64,000 bases of DNA. Origin: Lasiosphaeria ovina. Lineage: Eukaryota; Ascomycota; Sordariomycetes; Sordariales; Lasiosphaeriaceae. The position numbers were made by a program, and so were the translations under genes. The DNA is taken from the NCBI GenBank assembly GCA_033439765.1, contig JAULSN010000001.1:992001-1056000 (forward strand), given 5' to 3'. Shown in pieces: positions 35,669 through 46,665 of this stretch. Below the pieces are notes generated by a model. It was not told where the DNA came from. It saw only the letters and a list, made by a program, of their open reading frames with translations, and searched no databases. Each line of letters opens with the position of its first letter. Position 1 is the stretch's first letter.

Positions 35669-36228
35669 CTACCTTAGCTAGCTAGGCCTGACACGAAGCC
35701 CTCAAGACATACCTAGATGGGTGATGGGCATGGCGGGCCTTGGTTTCTTTGGATTGGTGGTCTAGGCATGGATAAAGCATCATTCGAAAACGGCGATACG
35801 TACCTAGGTATCCAGATGGGAGGCGTTAAAAGGGACACACACAATCACGCATGGCTAGCCGACAAAGGGTAAAAGGCACACATTCCATTGCGGGGCGTTT
35901 GGTTAGGTTTTCGGCTTTCAGGTGCCTTACCTAGATTCTAGTGCGCCCAGTAACCTTGTTCTCTTGGAGACAATAATTGATTCAGTTTCTGGTTAACTCT
36001 CGATGCCATCTTCATGCCATGTCGCGTAAATGAAATATACTAAATTCCAAGAATGGGGGTGAAGACAAGTATAGCATGCAGAACAGCACCTACGTACGTT
36101 CTCAGAAGGAAAAAAAAAAAACCTGCGAGACGAAGGTGGTTCGAACGCACAACCTCTTCAAATACCGTTGCCTCATCATCTTCCTGCTCCAGGCCTCTGT
36201 GGCTCGAACAGGCGTGTAAAAAAATATC
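35669..36228. other. Intergenic region next to the U6 terminator
   Basis: 3' flank of the GH125 gene. Near its right end it contains two B-box-like motifs on the U6 strand and an A12 run (36110-36121). Confidence 0.45.
36138..36210 (-). promoter_or_regulatory. Candidate Pol III B-box motifs downstream of U6
   Basis: On the minus strand GTTCGAGCC (within 36201-36210) and GTTCGAACC (36138-36146) match the core GTTCGANYC of the Pol III B box. They lie about 20-95 nt past the U6 terminator. Yeast SNR6 also uses a downstream B block. The GTTCGAAC core is palindromic, so orientation is not fixed. I could not fold a tRNA around either motif. Confidence 0.4.
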
Positions 36229-36236
36229 AAAAAAAA
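36229..36236 (-). terminator. Pol III terminator of U6 (T8)
   Basis: Eight Ts on the minus strand directly after the U6 3' end, followed by a second T run seven nucleotides further downstream. Confidence 0.75.
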
Positions 36237-36391
36237 TGTTTAGCGTCTCTTTGAGTAGCGTGTCATCCTTAGTGCAGGGGCCATGCTAATCTTCTCTGTA
36301 TCGTTTCAACTGCGGTGTTGTTAGCACATGTCGTGATAATCGACTTCTTTGGAGTGGGGGATAACCTACATTGACCATATTGCCCGAAGGC
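36234..36391 (-). ncRNA. U6: U6 snRNA gene containing a 60-nt spliceosomal-type intron
   Basis: Read on the minus strand, exon 2 (36309 down to about 36234) starts TTGAAACGATACAGAGAAG and continues ATTAGCATGGCCCCTGC, then ACTAAGGATGACACGC, with an AAGAGA stretch and an oligo-T end. This is the invariant core of U6: the ACAGAGA box, the AGC triad and the internal stem-loop. The canonical upstream part is not adjacent but lies at 36391-36370: a GCC-TTCG-GGC hairpin followed by AATATGGTCAAT. The 60 nt between (36310-36369) begin GTAGGT, contain TGCTAAC (36320-36326) and end CAG. Removing them recreates the canonical GGTCAATTTGAAACG. U6 pairs with U4 and U2 and forms the spliceosome active site. 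Introns in U6 are known in S. pombe and some other fungi. The 5' end is placed by the hairpin and the TATA distance. Confidence 0.93.
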
Positions 36392-36414
36392 GAAAGAAAG
36401 GTGCCGCAAACTAG

Positions 36415-36420
36415 CCTATA
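36415..36420 (-). promoter_or_regulatory. TATA box of the U6 gene
   Basis: TATAGG on the minus strand, about 29 nt upstream of the hairpin that marks the U6 5' end; this is the spacing of Pol III U6 TATA boxes. Confidence 0.6.
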
Positions 36421-37052
36421 GACCCTACCCGCGCCTGCAGGCATGTTGGGTTGGCAGGCCCCACTTTTTTCCCTCCCGCCTGCCTGCAAGGCACCGTGTG
36501 TGTGGAATTCCGCCAAAGCTCCACGAGCAACTCCGCCGCTCAATTGAACAACACAGAACAGAACCTCTTTTTGACGACCTTGAACTTGAACTTGAAGATG
36601 CATCATTGACATCGCTCTCGATGCGCTTGATAGTCCTCTACTCAGGGCCCTTCGTTTCGCGAGATGTCGCGGCCCATTGAGCTCGTACTGAAGCTCATAA
36701 GTTTTGCCTGTCACGAATCCATGATCACGTCTTTAGGTTTGCTGTCCGCGTCGCTGTCAATATTCGCAACCCGGCTTCTTACCTATGCCATGTATCTCGA
36801 AAACATCAAAGTTGATGCGGCCGCTCACGAGCAGATTATGGGAATCACCACCAGCCCAGACGGCGCCCGTCTAGTAGGAAGTCCTACTATGACTGCCTGC
36901 TCCGCTGCTGGGCGGTATTCCGTCGAAGCTCGTCCTCATCTTCTGCCTATATAGCTTTGCCTCGAGACCTTTTGCTCAGCTCAAGTTTTCGTCTCTCATA
37001 CACCACCTTCAATCTTCGTTGATTTTTCACTTTAGCCCGTTTCAATTCCGCC
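36421..37052. promoter_or_regulatory. SDR gene upstream region
   Basis: About 630 bp between the U6 promoter and the SDR start codon. A 96-codon plus-strand frame (36664-36954) is present but has no recognised domain. The last 100 nt are a pyrimidine-rich leader. Confidence 0.4.
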
Positions 37053-38188
37053 ATGGCAAACACAAACATCATCACCGCTCGTGAGTCCCCGGGTGGCCCC
37101 CCTCCTGGCGCCAGCGACCTCGCCGTCATGCGCTGGGGAGCCAAACACCCGCCCGCCGACCCCGCCGTATCGTTCGCCGGCCAGACGGTGCTTGTGACGG
37201 GGGCCAACACAGGCCTGGGCTTTGAGGCGGCCGTCAAGTTCTCGGCCCTGGGCGCCGACAAGCTGATCCTCGGCGTGCGCTCCGCCGAGCGCGGCGAGGC
37301 AGCCAGGGCGCGCATCCTCGAACGAACCGGCCGGCCCAGCAACACAATCTCCATCGTGACGGTCGACCTCAGCACCTCGACTTCTGTCAAGGCCTTCATC
37401 CCAGCCCTGGAGAAGGAGACGTCGCGCCTCGACATCGCACTGCTCAACGCCGGCATTTGCAACCCGACATATGAGGCGTCCAAGGAGGGCTGGGAGATGG
37501 GTGTCCAGGTCAACGTCATGTCCACTGCCCTGATGGCCATTCTGCTGCTCCCCATCCTCCGCGCTACAGCCGCGGCAACTGGCCGGGCGTCAAAGCCTCA
37601 CCTGGTCTTTGTCAACAGCCACGGACACAAAGGGGTCAAGGAGGACTGGCTGGCCAAGTCTCCGGACAAGAGCTTGCTTAAGGTGACCAATGACGCAGAT
37701 AAGTGGGATTATGTCAAGAGCTACTCCCTGGTAAAGCTCCTCGCCCTGGCAGTCATGCGGGCAGTTGCGCGGGCAACGGCGGCGGGGCCCAACGGCCCCG
37801 AGATCATTGTCAATGCCGTCTGCCCGGGCCTGTGCAAGACGGATCTGGGCCGCAACTTCGGTATGATGGCCAAGATTATGCAAGCACCGTTTCAGGCAAT
37901 CTTTGGGCGCACCGCCGAAGAAGGAGGCCGAGCGCTGGTGAGCGCTACGGCGCTTGGCCCCGAAAGCCACGGCCGGTTTTGGCACCATGACATTCTCTTC
38001 CCGTAAGTATTGTGTCCCTGCCCTGCCGTATTATCTGTGGGAGTAGCCTCGGTGACTCACATTATTTGTCTAGGATGGGCGAACTCGCCATGGATGATGC
38101 GTTTATGGACAAGACGTGGTCTGAAATCCTGCAGGCCGTTGAGAGGCACCAGCCCGATGCGCAGCAGATTTTGTTCCACCAAGGTTGA
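37053..38188 (+). CDS. Short-chain dehydrogenase/reductase
   Basis: Two exons (37053-38002, 38074-38188) encode about 354 aa. A Rossmann fold is evident: FAGQTVLVTGANTGLGFEAA has the TGxxxGxG cofactor motif, GVRSAERGE follows the second strand, and LLNAGI matches the NAG motif. The catalytic Tyr and Lys are in KSYSLVKLLAL (YxxxK), with Ser upstream in VFVNSHG. The C-terminal exon (MGELAMDDAFMDKTWSE...) is typical of the fungal WW-oxidoreductase/retinol-dehydrogenase-like SDRs. These act on lipophilic or secondary-metabolite alcohols or ketones, but the substrate here is unknown. No signal peptide and no cluster partner genes are nearby. Confidence 0.88.
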
Positions 38189-39353
38189 AAGCTTCCATTA
38201 GGTCCTTGTTGCCCTGGGCTGTGAAGGAACCCTCGACACTCATATTCTGTGCTTTTGATTTATTCACACATTTTCAGTTCGGTGGCCCTGTCTGTCAGGG
38301 GTCGCACAGCAAAAGGCGGAGGGCCGCGGAGCTCCACATACGCCGTTGAGCACAGTTACGTATGTATGTACATTACCCAAACTGGTTGATTTCGTGTCGC
38401 AAGAGGGCCTTTCTGGAAGATGGATTCATCAAACCTGGGTTCAGCAGATATTTTAGGATTTCACGTTTAGATTCGCGAACGGGTTCACCCCCTATCTCCC
38501 TCTTCTTTGCCAGCCACACCACCAGTCCCTCTTAGAGTTGAGAACGACGCCAAGCTTGCATTTCGGAAGAAAAAAAAAGGGAAATGGCTGGCTAGAAACA
38601 AAATATAGCCCGTCTGCGTAACAAGCTTACCGTCAAGGGGCCGGGTTTGCTGGCCACTGGCGGGCTAGCACTGGGTTTGTGACACGTGCTACAGCAGCTT
38701 CTGTGCTGCTTTTAAGGGTTCCTATTCGACAATAACAGATTGCAGGGACCTTTTCCTTCCAGATATATCCATCCGTTCTCCGTCCGAGTGCGAGTGCAAC
38801 TGCCACCTTTGGCTGCCTCCAAGCTCGCCCGACACCGATGTGAGGCATCTTGTCTCTGCGTTGGTTTCTGGATAGCGGCATTTGCCGAGTTAAAGCGTCC
38901 GGCTTCCTCTGCTTCGGTTTTACCTACCGAGCAGCTGCAGGCATCGCCTGGTGCTAGGTTGGGAACAAAGGCAATTGTGTGGGGCAGATGTAGACGTTGA
39001 CCGATCCCGGCAGCTAGCAGCTAGGTGCAGCGTTGGCTTCCATGCGTTGCTGCGTGCGGATTTTTTTTTATGATTTTCGACCCCTCCAAATGATGTGATG
39101 CGTTATAAGTCGCTCCCGAGCTCAGCTCCAGCTGCCCGCTCGCTCCCAGCATTGACTTGCCCCACGAAACAAAAGGTTGTTGTTACCTATCTGCCCTGCG
39201 TCACCGACTAAATAATAATCTGGGGAAAATCGTCGCACTTGCTCTTCCGTCAAGCTGCTGCTGCCGCTCCCCAACAAAGCTCTCTCAGTCCTCGCCCGGC
39301 TGCCGCTGCTGCAACTCGCTGCCCCGCACACCTCTGCCAGACGACGATTCACC
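38189..39353. promoter_or_regulatory. ADE17 upstream region
   Basis: About 1.16 kb between the SDR 3' end and the purine gene start. No gene or named element is recognised. Confidence 0.4.
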
Positions 39354-41307
39354 ATGGCGGCCCCCCAGCAACGAATTGCCATTGTCTCGGTCTACGATAA
39401 GACGGGCCTGTTGGACCTGGCAAAAGGGCTTGTTCAGCACAATGTCCGCATTCTCGCCTCGGGCGGCACTGCCAAGATGATCAGAGAGTCGGGCTTTCCC
39501 GTCGAGTAAGTTCGCTGACGTTGCCCTCGCCTTTGCGCCTGCTCTTGCCGCCTGGACAGTTTTGCTGACCGTGATATTTCGCGCAGGGACATCTCTGCTA
39601 TCACCAAGGCCCCCGAGATGCTCGCAGGCCGTGTCAAGACGCTGCACCCCGCTGTGCACGCCGGCATCCTGGCCCGCAACCTAGCTTCGGACGAAAAGGA
39701 CCTCGCCGAGCAGAGCATCGACAAGGTCGACTACGTCGTCTGCAACCTGTACCCCTTCAAGGACACGGTGGCCAAGGTCAACGTTACAGTCCCTGAGGCC
39801 GTCGAGGAGATCGACATTGGCGGTGTCACTCTAATCCGCGCGGCTGCCAAGAACCACTCCCGCGTGACCATCCTGAGCGATCCCAAGGACTATGCCGAGT
39901 TCCTCAAGGAGCTTGAGACGGGCGAGATTAAGGATTCTAGCCGCAGGCTCTACGCGCTCAAGGCCTTTGAGCACACCGCCGACTATGACAATGCCATTGC
40001 GGACTTCTTCCGCAAGCAGTATGCTTCGGACGGCCTGCAGTACATCCCCCTGCGGTACGGTGCTAACCCTCACCAGAAGCCGGCCGCCGCTTATGTCAAG
40101 GAGGGCGCCCTTCCCTTCAAGGTCTTGAGCGGTGCTCCTGGATACATCAACCTTCTCGACGCCCTCAACAGCTGGCCCCTGGTCAAGGAGCTGAAGAAAG
40201 CTCTTGGGAAGCCCGCCGCCGCAAGCTTCAAGCACGTGTCTCCTGCCGGAGCCGCCATCGGCCTGCCGCTGGACGCCGACGAGCGCAAGGTCTACATGGT
40301 TGACGACATCGCCGGTATCGAGACGTCTGGCCTTGCTCAGGCCTACGCCCGCGCCAGAGGTGCCGACCGCATGAGCAGCTTCGGCGACCTGATCGCCCTC
40401 AGCGACATTGTCGATGTCCCCACCGCCAGCATCATCTCCAAGGAGGTGTCTGATGGTGTCATCGCTCCCGGATACGAGGAGGCTGCCTTGGCCATTCTCA
40501 AGAAGAAGAAGGGCGGCAAATACCTGATCCTTCAGATCGATCCCGAATACGAGCCAAGCGACAAGGAGTCGCGCACCGTCTACGGCGTCACCCTGACGCA
40601 GGGCCGCAACGATGTGGAGGTCTCTCCCAAGTCCTTCCGCAACATCATCACGCCCAAGGACGCGGGCGCCCTTCCTGAGAGTGCCCAGCGCGATCTCACC
40701 GTTGCCACCATCGCTCTCAAGTACACGCAGAGCAACTCGGTCTGCTACGCTGCCCGCGGCCAGGTCGTTGGCCTGGGCGCCGGCCAGCAGTCGAGAATTC
40801 ACTGCACCCGCTTGGCTGGTGACAAGGCCGACAACTGGTGGCTGCGCTTCCACCCACGCGTCCTGGGCATCAAGTGGAAGAAGGGCACCAAGCGCCCCGA
40901 CAAGAGCAACGCCATCGACCTGCTCGTCAGTGGCCAGCTGCCCAAGTCTGGCGCGGAGCGCGAGACGTTCGAGGCCCTGTTCGAGGACGTCCCTCCTGCT
41001 TTTACCGAGGAGGAGAAGGCCGAGTGGCTTGGCAAGCTGACCGACGTGTGCGTGTCGAGTGATGCTTTTGTAAGTTCACGAGCTTCAACATCCCTAAACC
41101 CCTAACAATATTTTCGTCTCAAGTAAAGAAACTGACTCTTTGTGATACTAGTTCCCCTTCACCGACAACGTCTACCGCGCTGCCAAGTCCGGCGTCAAGT
41201 ATATTGCGGCCCCTGGCGGAAGCCAAAACGACGGGCCCGTCTTCGAGACGGCCGAGAAGCTGGGCATCACGTTTGTGGAGCAGAACATCCGCCTCTTCCA
41301 CCACTAA
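39354..41307 (+). CDS. ade17: Bifunctional AICAR transformylase / IMP cyclohydrolase
   Basis: Catalyses the last two steps of de novo IMP synthesis in the cytosol. Exons 39354-39505, 39587-41069 and 41152-41307 give 596 aa, close to the fungal norm. The N-terminal IMP cyclohydrolase (MGS-like) domain has [26 protein letters not shown] and [15 protein letters not shown]. The C-terminal formyltransferase domain has [24 protein letters not shown] (catalytic Lys-His), [25 protein letters not shown] and [10 protein letters not shown]. The protein ends [18 protein letters not shown] and a RLFHH terminus, as in homologues. Both introns are about 80 nt with clean GTAAGT donors. A poly(A) signal-like AATAAA lies at 41396-41401. 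Confidence 0.96.
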
Positions 41308-41648
41308 AGGTAGAACGGCAGTGGGGAGAGACGGCGCGTTACTCCTTTACCTAACCACCTACCTACCAGTGAGCTAAATAGAAAAAAGACTCGACAATAA
41401 AAAATATAAAAATAAGGCAAACGATATCTCATTCTTTATCCATGATTTGATTTTCTGACATAATGTACGGCAATATTTAGTTTACTAGCCGTGATGCCCA
41501 TGCCACTTGTTAACTAGTAGAACTTCAAAATATTGCCAAGGTAGCACGGAGTTGGTAGTCGATTGCAAGAACTGGCTGCCCGTAATGAAGTTGATGGCTT
41601 ATTTGGATTGTTGAAGCAGAGCCATTATTTGCGATGATAAACTCATCA
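41308..41648. other. 3' flank of ADE17
   Basis: AT-rich sequence with an AATAAA at 41396-41401. No gene is recognised. Confidence 0.4.
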
Positions 41649-42474
41649 CTACTCGTCCGAGAGATGAGATAAATCAGAGAGCTCAGAGGAGTAAGAACTG
41701 GCGGAAAGACCAAAACTGGTGGTAGTAGAGGTACCAGAGCTGGCAGAGAGACCAGAAGTGGAAAAGGGACCAGAACTAGTAGAAGAACTAGAACCAGAAG
41801 AACAAGGAGAAGAACCAGGACCGATAGTGGAAGAGAGACCAGAGAGATCAGAACGAGTAGTGGTGGCAAGACCTGAGCTGGTAGTGGACGAGAGCCGAGA
41901 ACTAGTAGAAGAAGAGAGCCGAGAGCTCGTAGAGGTGGAAACACCCGAGCTGGAAGTGCCAGATAGACCAGAACTGGTAGAAGAGCCGGAACCGGCGGTG
42001 GAAGAGAGCTGAGATCTGGTAGAGGAACCAGAACTAGTAGAGGAACCGGAACCGGGACTAGCGGCGGTAGACATGCCAGAGCCAGTAGAAGAGGAAGAAG
42101 AGGAAGAAGAGGAAGAAGAGGAAGAAGAGGAAGAAGAGGAAGAAGAGAAGAAGAAGAAGAAGAAGAAGAAGAAGAAGAAGAAGAAGAAGAAGAAGAAGAA
42201 GAGGAGGAGGAGGAGGAGGAGCTGGAACTAGCAGTGGAAGGAGAGAGCCGAGAACTAGTAGAGAGATGAGAGACCGTATTGGTAGATAGGTTAGAAAGAC
42301 TAGAACCTGGCGGCAGAGGTAGTGAGACTTGAACTTGTGAGGTTGGAGAAACTGGAACTGGTGTTGTTGGCGTTGTCGAAAAGTCTGGAACGACGAAAAC
42401 TCGTGATATCGGAGGATTCAGAATCAACACGACCGGAGAGAATATCAAGGTTAGAGCTGGTGAGACGAAAGAGA
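41649..42474 (-). pseudogene. Ser/Thr-rich repetitive ORF with a frame break
   Basis: Reading the minus strand, a TACTAAC branch site and TGTAG acceptor end at 42475. A Ser/Thr/Asn-rich frame then runs to a candidate 52-nt intron (GTTCTA, CTAACC, CTACTAG; about 42309-42258). Splicing it leads into a poly-Ser run encoded by GAG/GAA-type triplets. At 42147-42148 one G appears to be missing from the 9-bp GAGGAAGAA pattern. Ser/Thr coding (SSTSSGLSG-like repeats) then continues in another frame to a stop at 41649. I recognise no family and the 5' exon is not identified. It could be a mucin-like cell-wall protein gene, a broken copy, or an assembly slip in the microsatellite. A Leu/Pro-rich open frame (41525-42448) is the shifted reading of the same DNA. 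Confidence 0.4.
42090..42220. repeat. GAGGAAGAA 9-mer and (GAA)n/(GAG)n tract
   Basis: A 9-bp tandem repeat GAGGAAGAA (about 42090-42147) abuts about 18 GAA triplets (42148-42201) and then GAG triplets (42202-42220). On the minus strand it codes poly-Ser in one frame. A one-base phase change occurs at the 9-mer/GAA junction. Confidence 0.9.
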
Positions 42475-42978
42475 CTACAATATTGTTAGTAAAACTAGAA
42501 CTTCGATAGCTGTATGTAGCAGAAAGTAGGGTGAGAGGGATGGGTGGAGGAAAATGGACGGAGCAAATCTTTTTGTATTATTGCCGTGAACTATAGACGG
42601 GTCATAAGTCGATGTCTCCCCGTAATATTACGGACAGGTTCGCAAGAACCCAGAAGTCCCAAGACTGACATCTGGCTTTCCTTCCCCTGAAATCTTCAGC
42701 AACCTTCGTCGTAGTAGTATGTATGTACAATAAGAGGAGCAACTTTCAGCAGCAACAGAGCACTTCCACTTCGATCTCTCTGTGCGCTGAGATGCTGCAA
42801 CCCAAACAAAAGCCACCAGTTCAGATCCAGTCATTTACTCGTTCATTGAATGGGACGAGAAAGGGTGAAAGAAACAGAGGGAGGTGGGATATGCTCACCA
42901 TAGGAGCTGATCACAAGGTGATTGAGTGGCAGTTGAAGCAACAACCGGCAAGCCTTCACACTCCTCCCTTCTCCGAAC
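42475..42978. other. Short intergenic stretch
   Basis: Lies between the Ser/Thr-rich ORF and the 3' end of the CUS2 homologue. It may contain the missing first exon of the Ser/Thr-rich gene, but no candidate start and signal peptide are evident. Confidence 0.35.
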
Positions 42979-44418
42979 TTACTCATCGTGCTCGTCGTCG
43001 TCGTTCTGGCCCTTACCAGTTGACTTCCGAAACTTCTCTTTACCCGTGGCAAAGAAGGCCTCGACGGTGCGGCCGTCGAAGGCGCGGCCATGCATTCGGT
43101 GGACACACTGTTGAGCAGCCTCGGGCGACTTGAAACGGACGCTGACGATTCCTTCTTCCTCCTCGTCGAAGAGTACGACGTTGGTCACCTCGCCGAGCTT
43201 CTCGCACTCCTCGCGGATGTCCTCCTTGATGTCCAGCAGAGCGGCCGGGTCCGCCTCCAGCTCTTGCAGAGTGAACATGTGGCGCAGAATCACAACCTTC
43301 TCCCATTTTGGGGCGACGGCCTTGCCACCGGGGAACAATTTCGGCGGCTCGTCATCGTCCCAGTCGGCGAGTTTGGCGTCGAGCTTCTGTGTCTTTCTGA
43401 TAATCTTTGCTTTGTCCTGTCCGCTGCGCTTGGCGGCGCCCGTCGCTGGCGTAGCAGTGATGTTCGAGGTAGGAGCGTTGCCGTCAGCAGCAGCGTCACC
43501 TGTAGTCTCGTACTTTGTCTTCTTGTAACTGGACTCCGCAGCTTCGACCCGAATCTTACCAGATGAGAAGTCCGTCATGCTAAAGTAAGAATCGTCGAGG
43601 AGGTCGATGGCTAAGCGGACCGACTCGGGCTTGAAGAAAACAATGAGGGCGTCGCCCTTGAATTTGCCTTTCTCGTCCGTATACATCTTGATCCTCTTTC
43701 GGCCGCTGTCAATTTCCTCGGCAATTACGCCGCACTTTCGTGAGAACAGCTCTGCCACCTCGTCAACGGTGGCGTCGAGCGGGATTCCTGTCACGTAGAC
43801 GGCCGTGTTTTGCTTGGGCTGCGGCGGCGGCCGGTTGCCCTGCCGCCGGGCTTGTTTGTTCGAACGTCCGTTGCTTTCCTATGGGCGAGCAAAAAAGAAA
43901 AAAGCGATAAGGCGTCTGGTTAGTCATTCCCCCCCACGCACTGGTCTTTGCGCGCTCGGGCTGTTCTCGGTACTTTCTCCTCATTTCTGGTGCGGGCGCA
44001 TATTCTGGGGCAGATCGGTCATGGGCAGGACAACAGCAGCGGATCTCCATCATTGTAATTGTGGGGCGAGGAAAGAAGGTGTTGGGGGGGGGGATCGGAA
44101 ATGCAGACGCAGCTTGCTTACCTCTTGGTCATTCGAAGCGTTGTTCTTTCTCTTCTTGTCGTGCGGGCCGCTGTGGGTGTCGTTAACGTCGTGCAGAATA
44201 TATGAGTTTTGGTACTCTCTGATTAGGGCCTCCTCAACCATGGCCTCGTCATCCGTGATCGGGATCCAGCGGCGTTGCTCGTCGTCGAACTCGTACTCGG
44301 TGCCATCTTCCTGGACCGCGATGTGCTTTCTGGTCTGGAGATCGAACGAGATGCGAGGATCGTCATCGAAAAATATTCGGTCGACGGGGAACGTCAAGTA
44401 CTCCGGTTCCTCATCCAT
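42979..44418 (-). CDS. cus2: CUS2/Tat-SF1 family U2 snRNP splicing factor
   Basis: Two exons (44122-44418, 42979-43878; a 243-nt intron that includes a G9 run) encode about 398 aa. The N-terminus is acidic and contains FPVDRIFFDDDPRISFD and YEFDDEQRRWIPITDD, found in Tat-SF1 homologues. RRM1 follows a basic PPPQPKQN linker: TAVYVTGIPLDATVDEVAELF and GKFKGDALIVFFKPESV. A linker with KLDAKLADWDDDEPPK leads to a C-terminal UHM-like RRM: KVVILRHMFTLQELE, EECEKLGEVTNVVLFDEE and RTVEAFFATGKEKF. The yeast homologue binds SF3b155 (Hsh155) and helps U2 snRNA folding before Prp5 action. Function is assigned by homology and domain order. Confidence 0.9.
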
Positions 44419-45269
44419 TGCGATGGATATGATTCAGGTAGAAAGTGCCTACGGAGCGATGGGAAGTTGAGGTGGAAGTCGGCAAAGGGTAGAGGTAAGG
44501 TAGAGGTGCGTGAGGAAGCAGGCAGCGAAAGAACTGGAAGGTTGCAGCTTCGGGAATCAACTGTCACAAGTCGCTTGCTGCGGGCCGTGCATTGGAAAAA
44601 TGTCTTGGCGCGAGCTCAAGCGTTTGTGGGGCACGCTAGGCACGTCATTGGGGGAGGAAGGGCTCTCAGCTGTAGGTCGGCTGCCTGTCAGCTGTCAGTG
44701 GATGACAGCCGACCGGCCTATGGATCATCCTTTCTTTCACGGGCCAACAGCACCCGACGCCATTGCAACAAGTCTGGATACGTCGGTACACAATCAACGA
44801 CTGCTGGAGAAGGGCCAGATTTTCCATAAAGCCGACAGACGTTACACCAATGGACACTCAGATTTGTCGGTGTACCTAAAAGGGTTAGAAGCGATTGCGA
44901 GACCATCTGAGTCACAGAGCAGAGGCAGCAAGACGTCGACGAGCCTCGCCCGAGCCCATTACGTACCTTAGGTTAGGTTGCTACTATACCGTGGGGTGCA
45001 AAAGAACCTCGCGGCGTCTCGGTGCAATGCCGCCCCGGCCTGCGGGATTCCGTAATGCAGCGTATCCCGCGGGCAGCCGTGTGTGCATTGCCCGTCTCTT
45101 GTTAGGCCCCGCCGGTTCGAGGACAGGTTCCCGCTCCCCGCCTTTGACTCTGACTCCGAGTCTGTTATCAAAAGGGCGCGGTGGGCAGCCGTCGTCGTTC
45201 ATAACTCAAGACGGCCGCGGCCCTTTGAAATCTCGAAATCTTTTCAGCACATCATCATCAACTCTCGCC
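44419..45269. promoter_or_regulatory. Divergent promoter, CUS2 / threonine aldolase
   Basis: About 850 bp between divergent starts. It contains GTACCTTAGG at 44963-44972. No gene is supported here. Confidence 0.4.
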
Positions 45270-46665
45270 ATGGCTCACCAGGCAAGCAGCAACGACATGG
45301 CGTGTGCCTCTGCCTCAGCCCCGGGGCAGCACAATGCCTGGATTGGAAGCGCCGGTGCTGCTGGCACCGACCTCAGGAGTGAGTTACCTGCCGGGAGTGG
45401 CTCAAATGTCATATGCTGTAATGCAACTGTCAAAAAGTGAGACTGAACCCAACCCTCGCTTCTATCGTGTCTAGGTGACACAATGACGACGCCCACGGCC
45501 TCAATGCTGGCCGCCGTTCAGTCTTGCACACTACTGGATGACGTCTTCCAGGAAGACCCCACCACCACGGACCTCGAGGCACACTGTGCGGCCTTGACGG
45601 GCAAGGAGGCTGGGCTCTTTGTCCTCTCAGGGACTATGGGGAACCAGCTCGCACTGAGATCTCTTCTGACTCAGCCGCCATTTGGCGTGCTGTGCGACCA
45701 CCGCTCTCATATTATCAAGTACGAGGCTGGAGGGTAGGTCCTTTTCCATTCTACCCTATGAGCCGGCTCCAGCGCCGGCTGCTCTCATCCCGGGCCCGTC
45801 GCAGACGTACTGAAACCGAGCCTTCTCACGGACCAGCGTCTCTACCTTGACGGGCGCCATGATGAAGCCAGTCGTGCCAAAGAACGGCGTCTATCTCACG
45901 CTGGAGGACGTCAAGGCCAACACGTATCTCGACGATGACGTGCACACGTGCCCCACGCGCGTCATCAGCCTTGAGAACACACTCAACGGCATGCTCATGC
46001 CGCTCGACGAGGTGCGGCGCATCTCCGCCTTTGCCCGCGAGCACGGCATCAAGTTGCACTGCGACGGGGCGCGGCTGTGGGAGGCCGTGGCCTCGGGAGC
46101 GGGCAGCCTGACCGACTTCTCGGCGTGCTTCGACACGGTTACCCTCTGCTTCTCCAAGGGCCTCGGAGCCCCCGTCGGCAGCATCCTGGTCGGAGACAAG
46201 GCCGTCATGAAGCAGGCTCGCTGGGTGCGCAAGTACATGGGCGGCGGGCTGAGGCAGCCGGGATTGATCACGGCCGCCGCGCGGGTTGCCGTCGATGAGA
46301 CCTTCGGCAAGGGCCCCAATGGCGAGGGCGGCTTACTCAAGGAGACGCACGTCCTCGCTAAGGAGATTGCTAAGATCTGGATAGACCTCGGGGGCAAGGT
46401 CGTCTACCCGGTACACACCAACATGGTGTGGCTTGATCTGGACGACGCGCAGTCGTCGTACGCCAGGTTAACGGAGCTCGGGCAGGAGGCTGGCTTGAAG
46501 ATTTACGGCAACCGGCTGGTCATCCACTACCAGATCTACCAGAACCGCGGTTTTATTGTGTCTAGACTGGAGACCATATTCAAGACCGTATTCGCGGAGA
46601 AGGCGAAGGGTGCGGCGGCATTCGGCAAGCTAGATGGGGAGACATCTATGTATCGCGCCCAATAA
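45270..46665 (+). CDS. gly1: Low-specificity L-threonine aldolase
   Basis: PLP enzyme that cleaves threonine/allo-threonine to glycine and acetaldehyde. Exons 45270-45378, 45475-45733 and 45837-46665 give about 398 aa. Family motifs: LRSDTMTTPTASML across the first splice, LLDDVFQEDPTT, GLFVLSGTMGNQLAL, CDHRSHIIKYEAGG, ISLENTLNG, KLHCDGARLWEA, and the PLP lysine in CFSKGLGAPVGSILVG (Lys about 230). The N-terminal 30 residues are polar Ala/Ser-rich without a clear targeting signal. Both introns are about 100 nt. Identity is firm. Confidence 0.94.

Noticed and set aside
36121..36216. tRNA gene next to U6
   Set aside because: B-box-like motifs are present, but no A box, T-arm pairing or acceptor stem could be formed on either strand.
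36664..36954. 96-codon plus-strand frame upstream of the SDR
   Set aside because: No recognised domain, and it lies in the SDR promoter/leader; could be chance.
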